A DNA stretch of 64,000 bases from Phytoseiulus persimilis (lineage: Eukaryota; Arthropoda; Arachnida; Mesostigmata; Phytoseiidae): the NCBI GenBank assembly GCA_037576195.1, contig CM075103.1, positions 28,604,723 through 28,668,722 on the forward strand, in the 5' to 3' direction. This document shows positions 1 through 12,660 of this stretch, piece by piece; position 1 is the first letter of the stretch; each line of letters starts with the position of its first letter. The translations under genes and the position numbers were made by a program. The notes beneath the pieces were generated by a model. That model saw only the letters and a list, made by a program, of their open reading frames with translations. It did not search any database and was not told the DNA's origin.

Positions 1-3000
1 CAGAAGCTCTTGTTCGCGAGGAGACACGGATTGACATCCTCCGCGGCTGTCGAGCTCTCGTGATGGTCTATCTCTCCCCTGTCTTCCGTTAATTACAGGG
101 CTATTGTGATCGGAGTTCGGCTCCCTTGTCTTCTTTTGTTACTACTCCTTTGTTCCCTGAGGGAGGAATTTCGTTCTCCCGGTATCGAGAGGGTCCTCGG
201 CAGGACAACCAGGGGTGCGTTCTTTTGATCATTGGACTTTGATGGATCAAACCGGGGTCTTCCGCAGTCCTAAATCGTCAACGAGGACATTTCACGACTC
301 ATCCAGGTTTTGCTGTCCGGTACGATTCGCTGCGAACTGGACTCAGCTCACACATTACCCCCTCGTCTTGGAAAACAGAACTCACGGGTCTGATATTTCG
401 GTATCGATGATAACGGCTCGATCAATCCAAAAACGAACCTTTGGGGGATTCCAAGAAGACCAGAGATCCTCCCCAAACACTCCCAAGCTCATCACAACAA
501 GCGCTGGGCATTCGTTGGGAAATGATTTTCTGAAACACGATAACAACTATACTCAGCCTCCCATTCGTCGTCAACTGTTCAATGCTCCATCATCAAGCCT
601 GTCGCTGAGCACGGTTGGGAGCTCCTCTGTGAACGTAGAGCGCAGATTGAGACATGCGCAGGATGTATCACAGGGCGAGGGCCGCGGTGGATTGATTTCT
701 CATCTCCAACGAAGGAGCCCGTTTGTCAACATCCAGTCCCAGAGAACAATGATTTCAAAAGAGCAACACAAAACAGGAGAGTCTATCAGTCGAATAAAGG
801 ACAGGAGGACGGAAACTAAATTGAGGACAAGGGGACCGAGGGGGAAACAGCAGAACAAAGATCAGACGAAGAGCACGGTGAAGAGAAAGAGTAGGGGGGG
901 GGGGGGCAGAGGATAACAATGACCGAAAAACACGAAGAATCCTTCTGAGGACAATGCGACCAAGCAAAAGAGCGACCAGGGAAAACTCAAGGACACTCAT
1001 GGGAAACGACAACAGAAAACACAACCAGAGAAGAGAAACCAACGAAGTCATGCGAGCAGGAAGGAGATACAAATAAAGAAAGAGGGAGCTCACCATCAAC
1101 CACGACATCTGGGGCAGGCGTCGAGGAACTCGAATTCGTGACTCTTCCCTCTTTCGAGAGATAGATAATCGCATTCTCCGATCGGACGTTCAGATTCGAC
1201 AAATACGCAGTGTAACAATCTACCTGATGCTCTATTCGCAAGCAATCATGACACAGTATCGTCCCTGTTCGTGTATTCGGTCTTCCTGAGGGTGAATTTC
1301 TGAATTTTTATGAAATGCGCAGTCGACCGTTCTTCCATGGCTCTCCAGTGAAATCTATATTCCGAATTGATTCCGGCGTTTGCTCAACCGTTCCGTCCGT
1401 GGAAGGAAGAATCATTCCCTCGAGGAATCTCAATCTAAAAAGTCCGGCTGTAAGTGACTCATACGTGGTTGATAACGAGCTCCGAGCCTGGAGACGACGA
1501 TGCCGAGATGTCTAGCTTCGCTGACTCCGTTGTTCTCCGAGGAAAACTTCTTGTTCCCAGGGAAATCTCCTCAGGCGATCTCTACGGTAACCGTTTCGGG
1601 GTCGCGACGGGCGAAAACTTTCACATCAGGATCAGGAGAGTCGATTATACGGGTTGGGCGAATTTCCGGCGCAATCCGACAACGGAAATTTTGCGTCTTT
1701 TCGCCAAATCGTTTCTCTCGATCAGAATTCTGTCGTCAGAATCGGTCTCGGAGGACAATCTCGGAAACCTGAATAATTATGCATCGATTAGGAGCTGTTG
1801 ATCCCAGATCTCTCGAAAGTGTCGACCAGACATGGCTCGCTCGACCCGGAAAGCCAGCCAGCCTTTTTTGCCATTTCCTTGTAGGTAATGTGTGCGGCTT
1901 TGGTTGTTTAGGAGCTCTATCATGACTCGACTGACAATCGGTTCCTGCGGCTCTTGGAATTTCATAACGGACAGCGGGTCGGCGCAGTTCGACTCGAATA
2001 CGAATGCACAATTCTGCGCTGTTTCCTCGTAGATACAGCGCGGCGGGAGCGATCGTGAGCGAAACGGACTTCATGCTGCGAGCGATAAAAATGTGCTGCT
2101 CACGGAGAATTTTCGATGATCCGCATCTTCCGTCTCTGGAGCTCTCAGGTGCGACCGAGGACGAATGAGACCCAATTATCTTCCTCCTTACCTGCTCACG
2201 CCGACGAGCTCCCATCTGATGCCTCATCACTCCTTCCATCGAGACGATGTCTTCGACCGAATTGTTTCGCATTACGTCTTTGCGCGGAGCTCGGGACTAT
2301 TCAGCTGAAAACCGCTTTTCCAAAGAACAAATCGTCGGTCGTTATCTTCGTCGGGATAAATAAATCGGAACCGCTGACACTGATGACAAGTATACGCTGT
2401 TTACTCTGCGTCAAAGGATCAAGACGAAGCCGACGGTGTGATCTTATTGAGGCCAATTACGACGGAAGTCTATTTTTGAATCGCTCGTACGTGATGCCAT
2501 CCACGCGCGCGAAATACCAAAGTAGCGCGTTCATAATTGGTTGAATCGATTAGATTGGACGATTATTGAATCGAATGCGTTCTTCTCTGGAATGCGTGAA
2601 CAGCTCCGTGATTCCTCGTCAGACCCTCTGACAAAGTCGTCCTCTCATCGAAACCGCGGCTCCATCCAGGCGTAGCTTTCAGAACTTGACCCCGGAACAG
2701 ATCTGGCCAGCATGAACGGCAGCGGGCACGGAAGGGAGCATGGCTCGGAAGCTTTTCTATCAGGGCTTTTCCAAAGTTCCAATTCATCGAGTGAAAGTGT
2801 TTCAGTGGATCGCCTCGCAGATCCGAATTCATCGACTGAGAAACCCCTCAGAGGGAATCCCAGACTATTCGCCATGCGGGTCTCAGAATGCGTCCGTCGC
2901 GGAACTCCCCGTGGGATCCGCCAGAAAAAGGTCACAGTACCTGACGCAGTCTTGGCAAGGTGTACGGATGAAAAGCTTCCGCAGAAACGCGTCAACCAGC

Positions 3001-4401
3001 CAGTCAGCCGGTGTTGGCTTCGGCGTCCAAGAGAGCCACGACCGACAGAACGTCGGAAAAACCGACCGAAAGAGCGAGCAATCCGCTTGACCAGTTGCTG
3101 GGGTCAAATACCCACCGCCGCTGCGGAAGGTCGCCAACACTACTTCACCTGCGCTGGCTAAAAAACATTGGCGGGTAGGGCGGAACCGTCGCCGTCGGTT
3201 AACGCTCCGCTGACTAGGAGGAGACAGTCGGGGGCAAAGCGGGAGGCTTCTCTTGTTACCACTTGACAGACACGAAGTTGGCGACTCAGTAAAGCGAGTG
3301 TGGAGCGGAGCCACAGTCAACCATCCCAGCTAGCAGGAAATGATACAGAACGCGTACACTTGCAACGTCGTACCCAAGGCGGCAGTACACGGGTCGTGAG
3401 CTTAAGCAGTAGGTGAAACTGAAAGAACGAGACTCGTGAAAGCTTCGACGTATGCAGGGATGAGTGGGCGCGGCAGCAGACCCCCCATGTATGCTTTTCG
3501 CGAGCCCGAGACTCCGCGAGATGCTAACTGGTTCCCAATCGAATTATCCGAGGAAACTCCATAAGAATGTCTTGCATCTAGGGCGTGTTAAATCCATATA
3601 TGGCCAGTGCGCAGGCATCACTCGAGGTGGAGAGTTCAGGATGTCATGATTCGAAAATAAGCTATCCGCATGGGTGAACGGATTGATTGATGTCCGATAC
3701 CTGAATTCCTCAGTTCTCGTGGTGCTTCTGCATAGTCCGTTGATATACTCATGCATTCACCATAAATATTGGTGATGGTGATTGATGAATGATGACTATG
3801 CGGACCATCCAGCTCCTCTCATCACGAACCTGAAAGTTCAGGCATCATCTATTGTTGATGACCAAGCTATAGATTAAGGGACGGATTGATTGAAAACGAC
3901 ACCCCATGATTGAAGAGATCGTCAGTCGGTACACTGTGCCATGAATCGCAATGGACGATTGAACTACAAAAATAGTTTCCGGGCTATTCCCATCACATCG
4001 AATTTCGGATGAGTATTTTATAATTAGACAAATGAGGGCACGGAATCGCAACGCTACGGTGCAAATCACTGTAGCTGAACCACGGGCCGACCCTGAATCC
4101 CGCGGGAACCATTGCGGATGTGTACGTCTGAACCCCACCTCATTTCTGTATCCCGTGATCCGAACTCACGTTGTCATGCAACACGACCGTCATGACGCCT
4201 CTCTTCTGGGGGAGTGGCTTCAAGCCGCTGACACCGGTCGAGCTTGCCATAATTCGGCATCGTACTTGTATTACGGTAACCTGATCAAATCACTGCGGCG
4301 GGGGCACCTCGCATTTCAAAGCGTTTTGTTGAGTGATTTCAGATGTTTCGGTCGTCTGTTGCGCAGGAATCTGCGACTTCTGGGCGACGTCACGCCAAAG
4401 A
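1..4401. other. No supported gene
   Basis: Several open frames overlap on both strands, but none has a recognisable domain, signal peptide or consistent splice signals. A purine-rich zone covers about 770-1090 and includes the 13-G run. Confidence 0.6.
894..906 (+). repeat. Poly(G) run of 13
   Basis: Thirteen consecutive G at the edge of a purine-rich stretch (about 770-1090). Such runs are prone to sequencing or assembly length errors. Confidence 0.95.
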
Positions 4402-4426
4402 GGCGCCGTAATCCCATTACGGTGCC
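4402..4426. repeat. 11-bp hairpin with a 3-base loop
   Basis: The arms at 4402-4412 and 4416-4426 pair around CCC, with one G-T pair; the core is CCGTAAT / ATTACGG. CCGTAATG recurs just downstream at about 4432, suggesting a local palindromic or duplicated motif. Confidence 0.65.
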
Positions 4427-7400
4427 GTGTTCCGTAATGCGGCGTACGTTCAGGAAGTCGAATCAGTAGGGCGTCTTGGTGGCTGGCGCGATGCGTCGTC
4501 GCATATCTTCGTTCAACAGGCATCGCTGGTGTGTTTCGCCAAGCTCTCGCGGATTCAGTAGGTGCCAGCACCGGATCGTTTCTCTGAGCAGAGAGAGCAC
4601 GGAAAAAGAGGAAATCTGGGGGAAGCACAGGAAGAGGATTTGACATATTGCCGATATGCTGGCTCGCTGCTCCGAGCCGCGAGCGACACAAGGCAAGGTG
4701 AGCTTGCCAACCCCGCTCTGATCAAAAACCGGCCTGTCAAGCCAGCCACGTCTGTATGCAGGCACGTAACGCACATCTTGCTGCGTCGCCTAGCAGCTCA
4801 TGGATCAACAGACAGATGCAGACCGACGGACGGAGGGACGAGCGAGCGAGCGAACAGACAGTCAATGGAACCGCAGGACAGAGAGAGGCGAACATTCATT
4901 CCAGATCGAGAAGAGACAGACGGAACAGGCACATCGGAGAAGGGCCATATTCTGGGCTGTCAATGAACCCCCATCGTTAGGTTTGAATTTTTATCTACCC
5001 GTCGGCTCTGTGCTTGAAAGAATTTTTCAACATGTGAAACTTCTCTCCCCAATACCACCGGAGCTTGAAAGATCCCTCGGACGCACTCCGGAGTTTTCCG
5101 TCTTCAACGGTAATTTTGAATCCAATACTAAACTTCGAATGAAAAATGCTGCTACCGGAGTGCAGAAGCTATCCTCGTGTGGAATGAACGAGGAACGAGG
5201 ATAACTCGAAACCACAGAAGTTTTTGGAGAAAGTTGATCTTCGGCAATACTTTTTTTTCTGCTGTTTCGACATCTATCGTTCTTGGATAAGATTCGAATG
5301 GAAGCGACTGACAGACTGGTCGGCTCGCTCGTGACCTCGCTGCTCGATGCTGCCAATGAATGATAACGGGTTCTTACGAGAAGAAGTTGCTTGGCTGTCA
5401 CCTAACGCTGTCAGCTCACCTTACCGGTTTTCACAGTGAGCCCACAGCGACCCGCGGAACGACACTTCACCGTGACGTGATTTGATTACGGAGCCAGAAG
5501 AAAGCGCAGCCCTCGGCGAAATTTTCAGATCGCACAGAAATCCACCTTCGACGGATCGAGACACCTCATATTCCCAATGCGATTTTTCAAAAAACACCTT
5601 CGCCTGATGCATATCATCAGGAATGCCCTAGCACGTTGCAGTATACGTCGGATTCCCCGATTCGGGCTTGAGCTTGTACTGAGTCCCTGACGCTAGAACA
5701 CAAGACCTCTGGATTTCGAAACTCTCTTTCTTCGGGGCCCGGGGAAATCCGGCTCGGGTTGACTTCTGCGGTGTTGAATAGAATCATCTTTGGCAGGCCC
5801 GGACCGGAAAAGAAAGCTCTTCCTTTTCGACACGACTCCTGCGTTGGTAGGCAAGTGTTCCTTTCCAAGGAGCTCAGCATCGATTTGAAGAAATCGTCTT
5901 GTGGCCACGCAGATTCCGGCGGCTGAAGATTCTCCGTTTCATCAACATGGAGAGTTTTCACCAAACTCGTCACCAAGCAGTGAATCCATGTCCCGAATGG
6001 AGGCTCAACGTTCCAACGAGAATTTCGGGCTAAGAATCGTCTTCTCAAAATTTGATGAGACAAGTCGCGGGAGCAAGGAGAATCTTGACGTTTAAGGCTC
6101 CAAGATTGGGGAATCCTTGACCAACTGCCGCGAACGCCGCCGTCGTCGTCACTGCGGCTTCTTCACGTATGCATGGGAATGAATATGCAAGAGGAGAGAA
6201 GCCCTGCACACAGTTAACCAACGAGGCCCGCTGAGGAAAGCGAGCCGGGCAAGAGTTCGTTTGTGCGCGGAGAAGTCAAGGAAGAGCAGGTTCCTGACTT
6301 CGAGGCGGGGAAGGACGGCGAGTCCTCCGCTACCCGTCAGTGTGAAACTCGAGCGAGAAGAGCCGTTCGCGGGATTGGCTGCTAAGTCTTTCTTGTGACC
6401 GGGCTCGTTCGCGGAAAGCAGGGCTTTCGTCGGATTTTTTCTTCTCTAGCGGTTGCCGCATCTCAAAAGCTCGGGCGGAAGGCGTTCGCGAAGCCTCGAC
6501 CTGCTCGAACGTTTCCCGAGTCGCTCTTCATCGTTCCTGGAATGGGCTCACCAGGCTATGAGCGTCTGTCAGTGCAAACAATGGACCAAGGAGTCGAGAC
6601 GCCTCCAACAGTAGTTAGAGAATTGTAACATCTCAGTGCAGTGGGGGGCGATGCTTTTCGCTCGGATTGCGCCAAACCGGCTTTTGTGCTCATCGCCACA
6701 TGTGTGCTGCAGGGTTTTCCGTGGCTGCCGAGCGGCCTTTTTGAGGTGGAAAACCTTCGCTCAACCCGGCCATCAGGGGAATTAGAGGAGGGGAGGGGGG
6801 GAGGCTGAGTCCCCGGCGTGATTGAAATCCGAGCGAGCACTGTCCATGATTCCGTCTTCGTTTCGCTTTTCACGTCGTTAGCGGTGGGCTGCCCTCTCGG
6901 AGATAGGCATCCATATCTGGAAGGCCCCGGAATCGAACAGCTGGAATCATTCGACGACGATGATCTCAACATCATCAGACATCATTCCATTGTTGCCTGA
7001 TGAGGCGTGGCTGATTGTGAACGTCCACTGAGCTGCTACTCGATTCGGACACCGGATTCTATTCCAGCAGACTTCAGTGAACTCATGATCAGGCTTCCCC
7101 GGTTCGACAGAAATATTCCTCGTCGTTATTATCGGATCGTCAACATCATTGCCATTGCGGCTGTTCCTGTGGGAACTCGAGCTTGGTTTATTACCTTCGC
7201 GTTTGTGGTCGCGTTTCCGTGGAGGACTGCCGTTCGCTGCTGCTCCGATGCTTTGGCGCGCTAGATTCCCCGTGAGTATTTCGGTCACCTGCTACTATTC
7301 CCGATCTCGTGAAGGTTTTCCTGGAGGCGAACGGCGGCGGAGGAGGAACGATAATTGCTTCCGGAAGGGCCGCCCAACGAGATTTCCCCCCTGACGATGC

Positions 7401-10400
7401 GCTCTAATGGAATTGAAATAGATGTGTCGAGGGAAGCAGGAGAGGGCGGCATCGGACCGGCTAAAAAAAAGATACAGGCCCACATCAACAGCAACATTGC
7501 AAAGGGCAGCCGGATGAAAGGCAACAGCAAACGGCGGCTTTGTTTGCCGAGTTATCAGCAGCAGCTGCGGCAGACGAGCAAACAGATTGATTCCCGATGA
7601 GGGAATCTATTTAGACGCGAGTATGAGCCGTGCTCCACGAAAGGTTCACTCCCTCGTCCCGTATTCGACCGTAAATCCACCCGTCTAGCCTCTCGAACAT
7701 TCATTCGAGAATGTGGTTATCAATTCCTATGTTGCTCCGTCCATTAGTCCCGACCAAGTGGCTTGCCTCGCCGCCTGGAATCTCTTACCAATGATCTGCG
7801 GGCCGGCGGTCAGGGAAGCTCTCTGTGTCCCAAAGAGCGCTCCGTTCCGGGGACGCTGTCCTGTCCACAAAGGAGTTGAAAGCTTTGTTTTGGTTTGTGT
7901 GGGCTCCCGAGCTCAGGAGTTGTGGCGTTGTCTCCTGAGTGCCTTCACACATCGTGCATTAGGCGGCGATGTGCACGTCTCGCCTCTACACAATTTCAAC
8001 GATTCCTGGGACTTTGCAGGGAGGAGATTCCGTTGTACAGCAGTATTCATAATATTCAGTCGAAGATCAGAATTCCGGCCGTTGAGAACGATTTTTGCAT
8101 CGCATCCATTCGCTGCCTTCGACTTGAGAGGCGCTTCCGGAGGAAACCTTTTGAGGTAGTCGGCGAAGATGGCTGTCTGTCTCATCTCGAATCACGCGAG
8201 GATCGTGGGCTATTTGAAGACTTCGCTGATCAAAGAGCTCGAGAATCGCTCTAGCGATTCGTTTGTTTTTAAGATGAGCACCTTCCCAGTGGTTGGAGTC
8301 AGCTCTTGGGACCCACCTGACTCTTCGAGTAGGGGTCCGAGATGACCCATGTCGTCCTGAACCACTCCGATGGGTCTTGAAAGAGAGCCTGGCGCGTTCC
8401 AGGCATCTAGGAGGGACCGAGTCATCCGTTTCACAACTTTTCGGAGATTCCCGCTGAAAACACCTCCTTCAATTCTCCGTCGCTCGAACTAGCTAACGAT
8501 TTCCCGAAAACGATTACGTCGGGCACATCCTCGCTCGCGGGTTTCGAAATATTCCCGTATGTAGAGGGCGATTGCCAAACTTCTCGAAAGTTCTCAATGG
8601 ATTACAATGAAGGCTTCATTGAACCCTCAGACCTCACTCTGGAACCCGCGGCCCGGACGGAAACGACCGACGGAGTGACCATCTGCTCGGAGACTCCCTG
8701 ATTCGAGCTCAGTCCTGATTTGCCTTCGAGACGGCCGCACGATCGATCCTGCACCCGCTCTCCCACTCGAAACACTCCAAGAACAGCATTGATGTGGCCG
8801 TAGTCGACGCCGTCGCGGAAAAGCACTGGCCGAACCGTACGAGAAGCGACGTCGGAATGTGTTTCCGGAAAGAATTCGACTCGGCCCGTCGGAGTGCGTC
8901 TAAGATCGACAATAACATCCGGAAAAGTCATCTCCATCGAAAAGGAGAAACGTGGCCGACGGGAAGCGCGATCGGAAGTCTTGAGGCCTACCGCTGGAAG
9001 TTATCCTCCGTGATCAGAAGTTCCGCGCGGGGGAGCGCAGAAAGCCGATGACGTCCCTCTTGCAAAACTTGTTTCGTAACTTGGAAAATCATCGAGGAAA
9101 GGAAAACGTTTTCGAAGCATAGGCCCGAGGTATTGCTGCTCGCGGTAATAGATGTCGTGGAAAAGCTCCTGCTTCATCAACGGTTTCTTGGCGGGCCCTT
9201 CCGACCGTTCGTGGGTTGCTCGTCAGCCGCTCGGTCGTTTCCCCAGCTTGATGACAGCTGATTCGCTAACCGTAATAAATCTGTCTTGACTCGGTGACGA
9301 ATCGCTTTCCTCAGCATCAATAGTTCAGGATTGATTCTCCCGATTCGGCTGCGGACGGCATATCCGTGCTTCCAAGTGAGTCGCGATGCATGACTCGGCG
9401 GAATTCACGTCGTTGTGGTTCGCTGGGAGGGTCTTCCGAGAGAATGCAGAGACTCTTGGTGCTATTCCCAGAGTCCTGGAAAACTAGAGCTCATTCCGAC
9501 TCCGGGAGAACTCAGTTCCATCGCGCGTGAGGTTTCAAGTGGTTGTCTATGATGGAACGTGTCGTAGTTTCAGAAAGGCTACTTGCTCTTTTAGCTGAGA
9601 CATTCGTCCACGGAATCAGGCGATGTTGGTTGAACATCGGAGCTTGGGCTTGGAGTGTTCGGAACGTTTTTCGGCACTGCCATAACCCCGACGCTGTGTA
9701 GCTGGTAATGCAAACAAATTACATTTCCCGCGTGCATTCTCAAACAATGAGATGTGACAAACGCTGTTAATTATTCACGGAGCATAACGCATTCCCAGAG
9801 GACCGAGAGGAAGCGTGTAGAGACCATCCAGGGGCCGGACGGGCTGATGGGCGAACGGACGGTCGGGCCGACCAACATTCAGTGGGCGAGAAGTTGAGTC
9901 GCGTCTCTCTACGCACACAAAAACTTGAGAACCAGCTCGGGAGATCGACAGCCGACTCCGTCTCCCATCGGAGCCGGTCGACCTCATGTGGTTCACCTCA
10001 ACGACGTCGGCTCTTAGCGGAAGCTCCTTTTGTCGTTCAGTCTCTTGGAGAACGACGCTCTCAGACGGAATCTTGGACTTCTTGGAGGTACGCCAAGGCC
10101 CATTAACTTACGCCGATGGACCCCCAGTACTGCGTTTTGGAGACAGGTGAGCAGCTGGCGGAAGATTCCATCGGACGATGTCGGACCGCCAGCAATTAGC
10201 TTCTCTCGATTCGTCATGGGGGTCGAATTCCAGATGTTGGGCTGACGGGAATAGACTAACGCTGATATTCGTGAAATCGGAGGCTCATGGAAGCATCCCC
10301 GGCTCAGCAGAAGACTCGCCTGTGCGAGTCTGGGTAGCGGCTCATTTTCAGAGAGGAGAAAGGTTCCTCGATAACTCTTTCTCTTCAGACCCACGTTTAA

Positions 10401-12310
10401 TTGAGTTAGAACGCTCCGATGAGCCCTCTGTTGGCGCCGTCTGAGAAGGCAACAAAAATAACGTTTCTCACTCTCAGGGAGCACTTCTAGGCTGCGTGTT
10501 AGACTGCAGTGGACTCGGGAGTTCTGAGATCACGTAAAGTGTTAAAATGAATTGCCTCGACCCGCCAGACCCGGTCCGGGTCGATGAAGCAAGCTTGGAG
10601 ACTCGAGAGCGAGGGGAGAGAACGCGTGGAGGGAGTTGCTCGGAATTCGCTGTAGCCGCTCTGAGGGAATCGGATCAGAAAAAAAAGATGTGATCGTAGG
10701 ACTTATTTTCAAGAAGCAACCAGAGTTGCTCGGAACTCACTCATCCGGAGAACCCGCAGGGCAAAACGGTCGCGAAGTTTCGGTCGAAGCTTGGGAAAAC
10801 AGTTGGGGAGACGCCACGGCTCAAGTTCCATCTCTCCTATTCTCAGAAAGCTGCTGAAGCGTCTCCTCACGCGCAGCAAGCCTCTTTGACCATCGATGCT
10901 GATCCGTTCCTTCTGGAGTTTCTCTTGGACACTGAATACCCATCGAAATCGAAAGAATCGATGAGAACCATGAATTTGCCTGAATGTTTCAGTATAAGAA
11001 ACATATCACCCATGAATAAACCGATACATTGTGCTCACGTCTCGTCGTTCTTCGCACACACTGATTCCTACATGCTCCTCCTTGAGGATAGCGTTCTCAG
11101 ACGATGGAGAAGTCTTGATGTTTCACTAATAGTGAATCGACTATCGAAGGTTGACTAAACACGTATCTCTTGAAACCAGCTCTGATTGGATCTGTAACTG
11201 AGTAGCTTCATTTCTCGAGCTCACCCTAAGCAAAGGGAACATTCATGAAATCACCTCACTGGCCCAGTCGTTTCTGTGTTCATCTTCCAATTGCTCGATT
11301 CTGCTGTAGTCCCGAACCTCCGAATCGTTGAGGAAAGCAACGTCGAAAAAGTTCTCCCTCACGTGGAGATTGCACCAAATCAAGCCCACAGAACCTGAAT
11401 TCAACTGAAGATCGACTTATGTTGAGCGGTTGGACTCAAAGCGTCACTGGAAGCTCCATCTTCTGTCGGTAGATCGTCGAGTTCGTAATCTGCGATAAGA
11501 TATCCATCGAAATTTCCACGATTCTAGGGGAAAGAGACATCCGCTGTTTACTGATCCGACTGGGGCTGCAGTTCCAGCGGTAACAGCGGTGGTACTGCAG
11601 TTGAGACGTTTGTCCGTGGCCCTTTCCGCGCGCTGCGAGCCCTCTTTCAAGAATGACTTCTTCTCGCAGAAAGAGAACTGTAAACCAGCAGCGAAGAACC
11701 AGACATTCATCCAGTGCATTCTTTCGTCTGTACTCGTGTGCTTGGTGCTGTGGTGCCGTGCTGCATCTCCGTGTGCTCGGGAGTACCTACACCTAAAAAC
11801 CTGCTTCGGCTTCGAGCAGCAGGATCTGCTTCGAATTGCCCACACAACAAAATGGCAATAAGGTACGCTGAGGGGTTTACCTCGAATTTCCCAAACTTCC
11901 GGAGTAGGCGTTCGCTCGCTCTTCTAAAACTGACAATTCGAAAGACAAGACACAGCCACACTGGGTTGCGAAACCCCCTGTGTTCCAAGAAGCTCTGATT
12001 CGGATGTGTTTCCTTGGGAGATCTCCTTGAAGCGTTCTGTATCGAAACCTTATTCAAACCCTGATGGAACCAGCTCCTCGGAAACGAATAGTCTAAACGA
12101 AAAGACTTTCCACGTCTGTAGAGTAGCTTACGCTCCGACAACCCTTCCGACATTCTGACAGCTTGAATCAACAGAGTTGAGCTCGACGGCAGCAGAACGG
12201 GGCATCTTGCTTTTCGTTCACCACGAAGATCTTCGTTCTCGACTTGATGAATACAATGCCAGTGGCAGCGTTCGCTCTATTAGAAAATAATTCCGAGTCG
12301 CGACTATGAC
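4427..12310. other. No supported gene
   Basis: Only short overlapping frames on both strands. The overlapping + frames at 7713-8159 and 7895-8254 and the - frame 5617-6063 were read and carry no recognised motif. Confidence 0.6.
4811..4862 (+). repeat. Degenerate GACG/GAGC tetranucleotide tract
   Basis: Imperfect four-base repeats (gacggacggagg, gcgagcgagcga). Confidence 0.8.
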
Positions 12311-12345
12311 AGCCGACCGGCCGGCCGACCGACCGACCAACCGTC
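12311..12345. repeat. CCGACCGG-rich block, left copy
   Basis: A run of GACC/GGCC tetranucleotides. A second block with the same words lies at 12634-12660, about 290 bases away. Confidence 0.85.
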
Positions 12346-12633
12346 AGCGTCAGTGGATTGCGAACATCTGCATGTTTCCGTTTTCAACGAGCCGGCACCC
12401 GTTGTCTCGTCGCGCCACCGGATTCCAACTCATCGATACGAAATCCGAGCAGGTGTCTGAACCAGAGCTCAATCTGTCGTGGAATTCTTGCGTCCGCGCG
12501 CATTCCATGACTTCTGCGCCGTCGGCTGTCCTGGACAGTCCCATGATTTCATCATGGCGTTCAATTTTTTTCAACCTCTCGTCGTTACGTAACGTACGAC
12601 CGTTGGCTCCAAAAATATCCATGCGATCCAAGT
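12346..12633. other. Segment between two CCGACCGG blocks, open on both strands
   Basis: Both a + frame (12306-12635) and a - frame (12350-12631, beginning ATG GAC CGC) stay open across the whole spacer. No domain is recognised in either. Confidence 0.4.
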
Positions 12634-12660
12634 GACCGACCGGCCGGTTGGCCGGTTTGT
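12634..12660. repeat. CCGACCGG-rich block, right copy
   Basis: It contains ACCGACCGGCCGGTTGGCC. Because the words are self-complementary, it can pair with the block at 12311-12345 in either orientation. Confidence 0.8.

Noticed and set aside
755-1174. Minus-strand frame rich in Leu and Ser resembling a multi-pass membrane protein
   Set aside because: It is the complement of a low-complexity purine-rich tract, which forces Leu/Ser/Phe codons.
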